Positions 32,448 to 43,053 of a stretch of DNA of 64,000 bases are shown piece after piece. The position numbers and the translations under genes were made by a program. The notes below the pieces were generated by a model. The model did not search any database and was not told the DNA's origin. It saw only the letters and a program-made list of their open reading frames with translations. Each line of letters opens with the position of its first letter. The first letter of the stretch is position 1. This stretch comes from Peltaster fructicola (taxonomy: Eukaryota; Ascomycota; Dothideomycetes), in NCBI GenBank assembly GCA_001592805.2, contig CP051142.1:1550001-1614000 (forward strand), in the 5' to 3' direction.

Positions 32448-34347
32448 TCATTCGAGCCATAGAGACGGAGGCCTGTCTACTCCATTGCCATGCCGCATGT
32501 CGAGCTTCAGTCTATTCAGCTTTGCATCACTTGATTCCCCGTTCCACGCGATAACTCGATCAGGCTCACCCGCTGCCCCATTGTGAGCTGCTATTGCCAT
32601 TGAAATCAGATCGGCGAAATTGAAGACAGGAGCGCCTACGAATGACTTCGTCCAGACCATTACTCCAAGAATCGCCAGCAACGTCACCGCATTGGTGACC
32701 AGCAGGCCAATGTGAAACTTCTTGGCGCCAATCATCAGCCGTGGTCTCTGTACCACTGCGTCTGCCAATGTTTCATTGCCTTTCGCCAGGGTATAGCTGT
32801 TCAGGCGCATGAGTATATCATCCATTGTCGATGCCACGGCCTGCTAAATGTACCAAAGGACGCTATCGTCCGGCTGCCCTGGATCGAATGATGAGCCATA
32901 ATACGATTGCATGTATCGCTCTAATGCTGACCCAACACTCGAAGTGTATAGAGTCGTCTCAACCTGCGTTATGCCTTGCAGGGCTCGCATCGCCATCTCT
33001 ATTTGACTCTGCTTTTGCCTTGTTGTCATCAAGGTGTCGTTTGACCCAAGTGATTGCACAGACATCGTCCATGCTTGTGTGTCGACAGAGACGTTGAACA
33101 AGCTTGTGGTGAAATAGAGGTTGCATTGTATGTTGTTGAGGAAGTTGTACTGGCGTCCAGCGGCAATTGCTAGTTGGTATGGTGGTCTGCCGTCCCAGGT
33201 ACAGCAACATCCTCCCGCTGAGAATGCCACCACAGTATCAGCGGTAGCGTTGAACGATTGCACGATATAGCCGTTGCCGACTCCACCAGGAGGCTTCCCA
33301 GCCCAGCATTCATTAGGACGCCTTCCCTCAGCGTAGAACAGATTGGGAAGACTGTCATCTTTTGTCCTGTCCGTGAGATTGTGTCCCACGGTCCAGTCGG
33401 CGGTCGTATTGTATTTGCAGCTCACGCTGGTGTCCAAGCCTATTTCCTGAAAGGAGTATCTGGGTGGCCCATCGCCATACAATGTGTAACTATCGTCAGT
33501 CAAGCCCACAGATGCTCCAACGCCATAAGATCGATTCTGAACGATTACATGCGGGATTGTTGATCTTGGACCTGTTGTATCCTGATGAGCCAAGTCCAGC
33601 AATGAGTTGTCCCGTAGCTACTATACCTGGACAATTGCTGAAAGTCCCATTGTCTAGGTTTACAGTGTCGCACCAAACGTTCAGTCTATTGGTTTCCATA
33701 GGCATTGTTACATTTCTGGTGTCTGGGAGGCGCAGTGTACCGGTTTCAGCAATTCCATATTCAGTGACGATGTGAGGTGTGAGACAACCTGTCCAAAGCC
33801 ATGTCGGCAACAGTGTGATGCCGTAGAACGTGACAGAAATGATCAATGCCCATGCCGGCAGTGTCAGATCGAACGCCTTTCTCGATACCGAGACGTATAG
33901 TCTCAGCCGCTCCACATTCGTGGACAGATCCATAAGCTTTGACCTCACTGTCAGATTGAATGCTGATGTCACCGAGTAAGTCCAGAGAAAGCCCAACAAG
34001 GTCCCAATGATCTGGACAACAACGGAGACGGATGGATACTCGGTCTTGACATACTCAGCTAAGTATCCGTCGGAAGGGAGTGCCCAGCGCTGAATATCAG
34101 TTGCCAGGAGCATTATCGATATGACCGTCGAAATCAGGGCTGAGACCAGAGGCATGATCCTCGTGGAAATTCCTACTCTTTTCTGTATCGCTTGGCGGCT
34201 CGAGGTACTGCTCAAAAGCACTGGTTTCTCCGTGACTTCAGTCTTCTTAGTGTCGATATCCATCTTTCCAGGAGCAGATGGAGAGGCCTGTCGTTCAGAA
34301 GCAAGCAGATGTTGGGAGGCATCGCCAGTATTGGCTTGTTCTGCCAT
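32448..34347 (-). CDS. Fungal polytopic membrane protein with large glycosylatable extracellular domain
   Basis: Best model: exons 34347-33627, 33571-32854 and 32796-32448 (introns 55 and 57 nt), 595 residues. The first intron (GTATAG..CAACAG) is needed to move from the N-terminal frame to the downstream one. The second (GTACAT..GAACAG) removes an in-frame TAG at 32846-32844; if unspliced, the protein ends after 482 residues. After a Ser/Lys-rich tail come three helices (MPLVSALISTVISIMLLATD, VVVQIIGTLLGFLWTYSVTS, LPAWALIISVTFYGITLLPT). Then comes a large domain with many Asn-X-Ser/Thr sites (NVT, NGT, NRS, NTT, NLT, NAT, NVS, NDT) and cysteines, and a last helix (FHIGLLVTNAVTLLAILGVM). I do not know the family's function. 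Confidence 0.7.
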
Positions 34348-36894
34348 GATGACTGATGCGAAACACTGCAAGGCTGAGCATTGTAAGGCTGGCGAAGTAC
34401 TTATAGCGTTGAACTCGCCTCTTGAGATCGCATCGGATACTTCCTAATTGAGCTGCTAGCTGATACCATGTAGTGCTGCATGCCACGATGAAGATTGCAA
34501 ACCATGATTGGGTCATATGTGTGGCCAGCTTGCAGTGGTCATAGCGACACTTTATTGCTTTACAGCCATCCTTCGTTACAGCTATACTCAAAAAATTGAG
34601 TTTAGCCGGGATTACTGATGAAACATCGACCGGTGTGCGTGGATGAACATGACCGCAATCATGTGAACGCTCTTGCTGTCTTGAGGGCATATGGGAGATG
34701 GCATGTGGTCCAATCGTCCCGGCGACAAGTGGTACGAGGTGCCAAGATCTTCACTGTCGGCTTTCTGTTGACTTAGCGACTGCCAACACCCGGTGCAATG
34801 TCGATGCTGTCAGCCGCACAAGGCTGGACGGTCAGGATAGCTTGTGGCCGCCGCCGCATACAGGATCCTATGATGGGACGTATCGTGCCCAGACTAACAC
34901 CATGTAGTCAACAGCAGGCAGTCCAGACAATGAGACACTTCCGGCGTCCATTGACAGTGCTGAGACGAGCTGATACATCCTCGAGCAGTCGATGTTACCC
35001 ACTACCCGACTGCATCGACAGTCCTGGGACATGATGTCCCGTGCGTACACTGCCACCATGCGCTTGGCAGCCTCGTCTGATGCAGCGAGATAGATCGAAT
35101 ACTGCCAGGCTACATTGCCGGCGGTGAGGCAGGATGCAATGGCCGCGAGGAGGTCCGCAGCATATTCCAGGAGTTCGAATGACCGAGCCCTGCTTGGATT
35201 GTATCGACAGCATGCAGCACATTTCGCAGCATATCTCAGACCTTGAAGTGATAAGTACTGCCGGGAATGCATCGACACTTAAAGAAAGGATGCGATGCGC
35301 GCAGACACAATCGCCACATGTGAGTAGCATCTTCCGGATAGCCTGGACCGTCAAGCACTCTCAGATTGCACCAAGGGTGCCCGAAGTCCTTGGCACTGCA
35401 ACAAGTGTGGTCGAAGAATCGCACCAGCAGTGTATGCGGTAGTGACGCTCCACAAGCCAGTCGCAATTTCCTCTGGCGTCGGTCTTCCGTAGCCAGCTTG
35501 AAATGCACGATTGGTAGTGGGTCGCAGGTCCCTGCTGTATGTTGTTGTCTGCTCCTTGGGCTTGACTTCGCCTGTGCCGTCTCCCTACTCTGTACATGCC
35601 TGGACAGTGGTACGCCGAGAGCCATGACTGGCGCTACCCCATGCTATGGCTCGAATCGACGTGTTGTGGAGCATGAGTTCGATGGCAGTAGCCTGAAGAA
35701 AGAAGGGCCTGTTATTGCTTCAGAAGCTGGCCAGAGCTGTTATGGCGAACGAGTCAATCGTAGAAGACATCGTTGATGGTGTGCGTCCAGTCTATGGTGT
35801 CTCTTATGGTGTCCCTCGCATTGGAAGGGCAGCGGAAGCAAATGACTCAAACCAAGAGATCAACCCTTCGTCACTTTCCCTCCCTTCACGCTCAACAGAA
35901 CCGTGCTGAGTGCTACCATCTCCACCTGTATAGATGGCGGATGCTCGTGGTATAGCACAGCCTGATCGCGACAAGTATTCGTGGACGTTTCAGGTAACTG
36001 AGCTATTCGCCAAGCTGCTGTGTTCATAATATCCCATCTGACGTCCGTGACACCGATGCGCTGGCAGCTCAAATGGCACAGAGGATGACGCCACGGTACG
36101 CGTAGCACCGTCCAGCCTGCTGTTATCGAGACCATCATCGACATCGCAACGAAGGGACAGGCTCAGCTAGAGTGTTGCCTTGAAGGAATTGGAAGTCGGT
36201 ACTGGCACTAGAGCTCGCTGTCGTTGGACTGCTATGTCGCGCATTCCGCGTAAGGATAGCTCAGGATGGGATGTAGATGCCATTGTGAGCATCTGCTGAC
36301 AGATTGCGTCAAACATGAAGGATGAGATGATGAGAGACGGGCGATGGAACTTGATGGAGAAATGTGAGAGACCATCGACGTCCAAGGTTGAGCTAAGCCT
36401 GGAATATGGCGCCAAGACATACTTCTCTTACTACCGCAATCTGCATACATCCCATATTTGCTCGCCCGACCTTGACATAGCCATGAAGCTCTCCTCATCA
36501 TCAGCACAGGCTGTGTGTATGTGCTGGTGTGCTCAACTACTGCTGTCGGACGGACAATAGGACGCGAGCTTCACAGCGATGCAGGTCCAGAGCTCGGATC
36601 ACATCGTCAACGCTCATGCGACTGTGTGCTCCTCAGCAGATCAATAGAGGTCCTTTAGTTCTGACAGTGACATCGCGAGGTGTATGAAACGGTAGTGTAT
36701 CATCGTCAGGAGATTGCACATAAGCTCCAGACCACCCGGAGGCAGTCCAGATCTCCTTGCATCAAGCGATTCATCGAGGAATATCTGAATAATCACAGCC
36801 AAACCCGGCATTTCACACGCCAATTACATGATTATCTGTCTAAATCCTCTACTCGCGCCTGGCCTAAGATACACAGCAAACAACCTCAATCTCA
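34348..36894. other. Intergenic, 2.5 kb, no supported gene
   Basis: Several medium ORFs overlap on both strands (35366-35776 +, 34868-35278 -, 35236-35625 -, 36167-36415 -). The minus-strand one at 34868-35278 has an Ala/Leu-rich helical patch (LLEYAADLLAAIASCLTAGN) but no partner exons. Base composition is like the neighbours, with no AT-rich decay and no terminal repeats. I see nothing I can name. Confidence 0.4.
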
Positions 36895-39258
36895 CTATGG
36901 CTTGTTGAACTTGTCCTTCAGCTTTCCAAAGCTCTTACGCTTCTTCTTGCCGTCGGCGTCATCAGTAGCACTCTTTGATGACTCCGGTGTGCCTGAGAAC
37001 CGCTCCATGAAGCTGTTTCGCTTTTGAGGTGTCGAGTCCTTAGGGATGCGAGCAGTTGCGACACCAGTGGTGACCGTAGGTTCGCTTGGCTTTGACATTG
37101 GAGAGACATCGCCAGAGACCGGCTTATTCTCCTTAGCACCAGCATCGAGATCGATTGGTGCAGCGGCTGCAATAGGACTCAGCTGTGGTGCGCCAGTGCT
37201 TGGAGCTGCAGACAATGCAGTGCCTGAAGCTGTTGTAGTGCTTGGCGCTGTTGCAGACAAAGCAGCTCCCGTGCTTGGTGCAGGAGCACCTTGACTCTGA
37301 TCCGGCTTGACCTTTGACAACAGCTCGCGCTCAACTTCAGACTTTTCCTGCACTGCCTCAGTATTGGCCGAAGCCTCTGGTGAGACATGAGCCTCCTTCT
37401 GTGAAGTAACGACTTCCTTTGGCACAGCGCTGGTAGTCGACGGTCCTGGCACATGAGGCGACTCACCTAGCGCGAATTGTCGTGGGACACCAGTATCCTC
37501 AGCCACATTTGTGATGGTAGCACTTGTGACAGCTGGCTGACCATCAATCTTCTGCTGAACAGAAGTTGGAAGTACAGATACTGGGTCTGTTCCAGTCGCC
37601 TGTGTTGTCTTGTCTCGCAGGGCATATGCAGTACCAGCAGCAGCAGCTCCAGCAGCGGCAACCCCACCAGCAATTGCACCGGTGATGCCTCGCTCACTTT
37701 TGCCGAACATACCAGACTCGCTGGTTGCTGGAGCCTTTGTCACAGCGGACTGTAGCTCTTGCTCCAGCTGACTCTTTTCGCGCACTGCCTCAGCGTTTGC
37801 AGACGCTTCCGGCGAGACATGTGCTTCCTGCTGGCTCTCCTTGACAATCAATGGCACTCCACGCTCTTCTTTTGGCACTTGTCCTGCTAGACCTGTGGTG
37901 GTGCTGTTTGGTGCAACAGACGAGATCGCAGCACTGACTGCTACACCGGCTGCTGCCAATCCTCCCGCAGCAGCTCCAACGACACCAGCCTCGCTCTTAC
38001 CGAATGTACCAGATGTACTTGTTGCAGGCTCTTCCGGCACCTTCGACTTCAGCTCTTGCTCAAGGGCGCTCTTGTCTGCGACAGCTTCAGGGTTGGCAGA
38101 TGCCTCTGGTGAGACGTGTGCGGTCTGTTGACTCTCCTCAACAACTTCTGGAACACCTCGTGGCTCGATAGGAACAGCGGCAGCAAGCTTGGCGGTTGTG
38201 CTTGTTGGGGCAACAGAGTTGATCGTTGGGCCAACGTTCTCATCTGCAGAAGCTGGGGCGACACCCATTGGCAAGCCAGATTCTGGGATCAGAGTACCCG
38301 TTCCGAGGCCAAAGATTGGTGCTCCGGCTGCTTCACGCTCACTGCCTGGACTCAAAGGTGGTGGCAGGACTGGCGCGCCCGTATCGCTCCTCTCGTATGA
38401 TGCCTGATCGAGCTTGACATTGCTCTGCAGGGTGTTGGCAGTGATTGTGCTCGCGTCTGGTACTTTTTCTCCTGGTGCGAGGTGGATAGGATTCGAGGCA
38501 CCGCCTGTAGCTGGAATTGGTGCAACGGACACCTTCTGGTCGAGAGCCTTGAGCTCCGGGTCGTCATGAACACCCGACGTGATGGCGCTCTTGTTGAATT
38601 CTGGTACTGGCTCGCCAGCAGGAAGACTGATTGGGTTGCCAGGACCTGATGATGCTGGAATTGGGTTCACTGAAAAGGTCTTGTTGTCGTCGGCGGCTGG
38701 GGTGATGGGGAAGGCGCCTGGAGTGGTGGTTGTCTTAGGCTGTTCGGCAGCCATCTTTGTTGTGCTGGAGAGTGTCAGTGGCAGGAATAAAGACGAGGGA
38801 CGACTCACGTTGCGCCGGGTGCAACGCTGGAGATGTTTGCAGAGTTGTGAGTAATGTCAGCAGGATAGAGGACGTTGTTCAGGTTGCCCTCATGGTCCTC
38901 CTCCGTCTTGGCGGTATGATCGTATATCCACTCGCCGTCAGCAACGAACTGTGAGGCGCAATAGGTCAGCTGCGAGCTATGGAAAGTATAAGCCAGCTTT
39001 TGCTGCCTAGACAACGTGGTGTCGCGGCAGAGCTGAAGCTCAGTATGACCAACCTTGTAGTAGATCTTGTCAACAACGTGCGGCAGAGGAACCTCCTTCT
39101 GAAAGATCTCGCCGTGTTTCTCGAGTTGTACACTCTTGGTCCAGCCGTCGAATGAGCCAGTGACAAACACCTCCTTGGCAGGATGCGCCCTGGGGGATAC
39201 GTCAGTCCTTGCAAGGAAGCGCGGAGCTCACTACTCACCAGGTGAAATTGAAGCTCAT
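36895..39258 (-). CDS. AMPK-beta-type glycogen-binding (CBM48) protein with internal repeats, Crp1/Mdg1-like
   Basis: Exons 39258-39239, 39189-39054, 38948-38809 and 38764-36895 (introns 49, 105 and 44 nt) give 721 residues. The N-terminal domain is the carbohydrate-binding E-set module of AMPK beta subunits and yeast Crp1/Mdg1: MSFNFTWAHPAKEVFVTGSF, DGWTKSVQLEKHGEIFQKEV, then KIYYKFVADGEWIYDHTAKT and EEDHEGNLNNVLYP. Removal of the 105-nt intron, which is open in frame, restores KIYYK-FVADGEW. The remaining about 600 residues are disordered and Ala/Pro/Ser/Thr-rich. They hold three about 40-residue repeats with the core AHVSPEASAN (301-340, 400-440, 546-584), two Gly/Ala hydrophobic segments and a basic end (KKKRKSFGKLKDKFNKP). 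Yeast relatives bind cruciform DNA and affect pheromone signalling; the role here is unknown. Confidence 0.85.
37309..38160 (-). repeat. Three imperfect about 40-residue protein repeats within the CBM48 gene
   Basis: Copies lie at 38160-38041, 37863-37741 and 37425-37309. Each has the order V(K/E)ESQ..AHVSPEASAN.EAV..KS..E.EL.S.V. Copies 1 and 2 are each followed by a GKSE-Gly/Ala hydrophobic stretch, so a unit of about 100 residues seems to have been duplicated, with copy 3 reduced to the motif. Confidence 0.85.
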
Positions 39259-39688
39259 GTTGTGGGTGATATAGTCGGGTCGAAGAAATCAATGCGCGCG
39301 ACGACTGTCTTTCTCCTTGCTCATGTGTGATGATGTACGAGAGCGCACGACGATCGCAGCAGAAACGAAAGCTGAGCAGCAGTGTGACGCTGGCGGCTGG
39401 TTGCAGTTAGGTCTAAAAGCACGAATCAATCTCCGCACCTGCCAAATCCCGGTGATGTCAAGTTTTCAGGGACAACTCCAAGCTCATGTCGCATCTGAGA
39501 CACAACCTTTCTGTGACACAACCGACCGACGATCTGTCGCACAGACAGTATAGTGACAATCTCTTGCTTACCACATGACGTGTGAATGCTACATCACCTC
39601 CTCATGACGCTGCGGAGTGTCGTGTACGATATGTACATCGGTAGGAACATCTCTGCTGTGAATATCGGTAAGGACGTCTTCTCATACC
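39259..39688. promoter_or_regulatory. Divergent promoter region CBM48 protein/GH125 mannosidase, 430 bp
   Basis: Two start codons face apart across 430 bp. No named motif was identified. Confidence 0.45.
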
Positions 39689-41364
39689 ATGCTATCTATT
39701 CTCCTGCTCGGCCTGTCAAGCCTGGCGCTTGCGCAGTGTCCGGACTACTCAGACTATTCCAAGGCACCGCATGCTCCGTTCACAGAAGGCAGATTTCGAC
39801 TGCCGTACATGAGACCAGATCCAGCATGTAGGACCTTCAACTCATCAATAGTTGAGGCATCGATTGTCCGGGTCTCACAGGACATCAACGATCCTGATCT
39901 CAAGCGTCTGTTCCAGAATACATACCCCAACACCCTCGACACTGCCATCAAGTGGAAGGGCTATGCTAGCAATACAGATGAGGAGGTAATGTGTTCTGCA
40001 TCGAGCTTCGCGAGGCTGACCAATGGTTCCTAGCTGACCTTCGTCATCACTGGCAAGTACTCTCTCCTGTTTAGACGCATCCTGACTGAACAGGTGATAT
40101 CAATGCCATGTGGCTGAGAGACTCTGCCAACCAGATGCAATCGTATCTACCTCTCCTTCAAGCGTCGTCCTCGCCAAACACCATTGCCTCACTGTACCGA
40201 GGCGTCATCAATCTACAAGCGAGGTATCTCCTCACATCACCATACTGCAACTCATTCCAGCCTCCAGTTGAGTCTGGCATAGCGCCTGCAGTCAACGGGG
40301 CATCGAGTAGCGATGTGGTGCAGCCACCGTATAACAATCAATCTGTCTTTGAATGCAAGTATGAGCTCGACTCACTCGCGGCGTTTTTGGAAGTTTCCAC
40401 CAATTACTACACTGCCACGCAAGACAGTGCATTCTTTGGTAAGTATCAATGGCTGGCAGCAGTACACGCAGTGCTCGATGTAGCCAATGCCATGATGACA
40501 CCAACATATGCTGCCAATGGCAGTGTCAATACGTCACCATACACCTTCACACGACAGACAAACCGCGCATCAGAGACACTGGAGAATAACGGCTTGGGTA
40601 ATCCTGTGCAGAGCGGTACAGGCCTCATCCGATCGGCGTTCAGACCCTCTGACGATGCCACAATCTACCAACTGTTCATCCCCGCCAACATGATGTTCTC
40701 ACGCTACCTCGACTCTGCCGCAGACATAGTAGCGAGCCTCGCAAATGAGAGTCTAGCTCAAGATATGCGCACAATGGCTTCATCTTTGCGAGTAGCCATC
40801 ACGAAATGGGGCATTGTGAATGCCGGCGATTGTGGACAAGTGTATGCCTATGAGGTTGATGGCTACCACTCACAGAATATCATGGACGATGCTAACATAC
40901 CATCACTACTGGCCGCTCCATTCTTTGGATACCTCAATCAGAATGACACCATATACCAGCAGACGAGGGAGCTCATCCTGTCAGCAGCTGACCCTTACTA
41001 TATGCGAGGTCCTGTTCTGAATGCTGTCGGAGGACCGCATGATGGACCTGGCTATGCCTGGCCCATGGCTAGTATAGTCCGCATCTTGACGACTGACGAT
41101 GACACTGAGATCACCAATGAGTTACAGCAGCTCGTCAGCAGCACAGATGGACTCGGTCTGATCCACGAGAGCATCAACACTTTTAATGCAAGCGACTGGA
41201 CGAGACAATGGTATGCGGAGCACCTGTGACGAATCCTGCACTAACAAGACAGGTTTTCCTGGGCAAATGGTCTCTTCGGTCAGATGATCCTCGATCTCGA
41301 CGATCGCAAACCGCACATCTTGAGGCAAAGCTTTCAGGCCGGTGCAGGATCAGCTCGCCATTGA
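39689..41364 (+). CDS. GH125 exo-alpha-1,6-mannosidase, secreted
   Basis: Exons 39689-39985, 40034-40052 (19 nt), 40094-41210 and 41253-41364 give 514 residues; introns are 48, 41 and 42 nt. The 41-nt intron at 40053-40093 has a GC donor (GCAAGT). GH125 enzymes are inverting exo-acting alpha-1,6-mannosidases that trim mannan or N-glycan branches. The signal peptide is [15 protein letters not shown], followed by [10 protein letters not shown]. Family motifs: [10 protein letters not shown]-like [90 protein letters not shown] and [19 protein letters not shown]. The 19-nt exon codes LTFVITG and is needed for the conserved join to DINAMWLRD. The stop is 31 nt from that of SPO7, which runs the other way. 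Confidence 0.93.
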
Positions 41365-41395
41365 TGGTCGTGATGATATGGTACAATATCTACAT

Positions 41396-42748
41396 TCACC
41401 CCTCGTCAGGCTCTCTTTTGATATCAGGCGGATATGTAGGTGACATGCGAGGGCTTGAGGGAGGTGATTCTTTCTTTGGCTCAGTTGTGGTGAGATCGCT
41501 CACTCTCTTAGTCAGAGGCAGGATATCTTGGCCCTGCAAAAGCGTTTCAGTAGCAGACAATCGACTTCCAACTCCAGCAGTTGTCCTCCTAGCACGTCGG
41601 ATCGAGCCTGTAGCCGAACCTGAGCTGCCTCTCCGAACATGATTAGTACTTTCGCTACCACGCCGTGAGTGTCGACCCTCGGGATCTGGCGTGGGTGTTG
41701 TACTTCCCGACGACGAACGAGACTGCGAGTCTGCACGAAGTGTGCTCTCCCTTCGTCGATGCTGCTTCGCTGCCAAACCGTGCTCGCGCAAAGCAAGCTT
41801 CTCTAGATCCTGCTGACGTCTCGTCTTGTGTGTGAAAATGGTAGCATTATGCCAGCCTCTCCAGCCAGTCCACCAGAGCCAGCCACCATCTCTTCTGGCG
41901 ACCTCTCGATGCCGTGTCTTCACGATCTTACGAAGCTCAGCTCGCCGTGCGTTCTCACGCTCCCAGAATTCTGCTCGGAAGTTGTCCCAGCCCTCACGGA
42001 AGTCAGGACTGAACGGCTTTGGTAGGAGTAGTATCCGCAACACATCTCCTGCTGGTGCAATGTCCTCTTCAATCAATCCATGTGCTTTTGCTTGTGCGTT
42101 CCACTGTTCTTTCGCACCGTGCGCTTCAATGTCTCGTGGTAGAACCTGGAAGTTTACGCGCTTGCTCTCTCCTATCCAGCCTGCACTCGTCCACGAGAAC
42201 ATTTCGTGAATGAAGGAGTCTCTTGTGATGACGACCTTAAGGTTGAATGGCCTCAGCCCTCTGTTGGTTGTGCCAATGAATTTCCTTGGCCATCGTAGAC
42301 CTCGCTCATACATGCCTGTAGCATAGAACAGACATGCAGTGACCACACCAATGCCCCAAGCGAACTTGTACGTCGTTTCAAGCACCCAGTATACACTGCC
42401 ACCAACACCAGAACCATCTTCTCTTGGACGAAAGTACAACAGGTATGTGAAGGTCAGAATCCAAGCCGTCAATATCAACAGCAGTACCATATGCGACCGC
42501 AGTCGAGCTCGGAGGTTGAGGTATTGTAGACGAAGTGATGCCTCGAGGATGAGTAGGTTGAGATAGATCTGTGGCGGACTAGAGGGAAGGACATCTCGAG
42601 GATCATGTTGTTGAGAAGCATTAGGTGCTACGGGCGCTGTGATTGTAGTATGGTGGGTTGATGCTTTCGCAGATGCTGCAACCTGCGTTGGTGAGACATC
42701 TGGAGGTGGTGCACCTTTCACCAGTTGGTCCAGTCGTGAGTCTGACAT
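41396..42748 (-). CDS. SPO7: Spo7-like regulatory subunit of the Nem1-Spo7 phosphatase
   Basis: Single exon, 450 residues from the ATG at 42748; the frame runs 6 nt further to a TTG only. Spo7 holds Nem1 at the nuclear envelope/ER, where the pair dephosphorylates the lipin Pah1 and so balances phospholipid against triacylglycerol synthesis and nuclear shape. The core is clear: SPPQIYLNLLILEASLRLQY, two membrane helices (LLLILTAWILTFTYLLYF and FAWGIGVVTACLFYATGMY) and RPFNLKVVI. A conserved-looking soluble region follows (FIHEMFSWTSAGWIG, PSGDVLRILLLPKPFSPDF-like), then a Ser/Arg-rich tail, as in filamentous fungi, where the protein is longer than in yeast. Confidence 0.88.
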   Translation of the reverse strand: MSDSRLDQLVKGAPPPDVSPTQVAASAKASTHHTTITAPVAPNASQQHDPRDVLPSSPPQIYLNLLILEASLRLQYLNLRARLRSHMVLLLILTAWILTFTYLLYFRPREDGSGVGGSVYWVLETTYKFAWGIGVVTACLFYATGMYERGLRWPRKFIGTTNRGLRPFNLKVVITRDSFIHEMFSWTSAGWIGESKRVNFQVLPRDIEAHGAKEQWNAQAKAHGLIEEDIAPAGDVLRILLLPKPFSPDFREGWDNFRAEFWERENARRAELRKIVKTRHREVARRDGGWLWWTGWRGWHNATIFTHKTRRQQDLEKLALREHGLAAKQHRRRESTLRADSQSRSSSGSTTPTPDPEGRHSRRGSESTNHVRRGSSGSATGSIRRARRTTAGVGSRLSATETLLQGQDILPLTKRVSDLTTTEPKKESPPSSPRMSPTYPPDIKREPDEG

Positions 42749-43053
42749 GCTCAAGGACAGTATCCCTAGCTCTTCATGATCGCGGAGTGGGTTGTTGCGC
42801 AGCTGCAGCTAGAGAATGCGGCGAGTTGTGGTATGTTCGAAGAGCCACGGCTTCTTGCACGTGGTGAAGTCACCCGCACTAGACTGATGCGCCGATCAAT
42901 AATACTCCCAAAGGCCTTTTGATCTGTTTCAACACCAAGAACAGTCGACAGTAATGATGAGTGTGCTGCGTTTACACACCGTTGTCACTGGAGACCGCGT
43001 GGGTACGGCACAATCGAGAAACCTTAGAGGTCGCGACGTTGCCCTGAGGTGAG
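42749..43053. promoter_or_regulatory. Divergent promoter region SPO7/Cld1-like lipase, 305 bp
   Basis: Both neighbours act in phospholipid metabolism and share this 305-bp region. No named motif was identified. Confidence 0.5.

Noticed and set aside
32844-32846. Stop-codon read-through in the membrane-protein gene (TAG followed by CAG)
   Set aside because: A normal 57-nt intron removes the TAG in frame, which is the simpler explanation; the context after the stop only partly fits known read-through signals.
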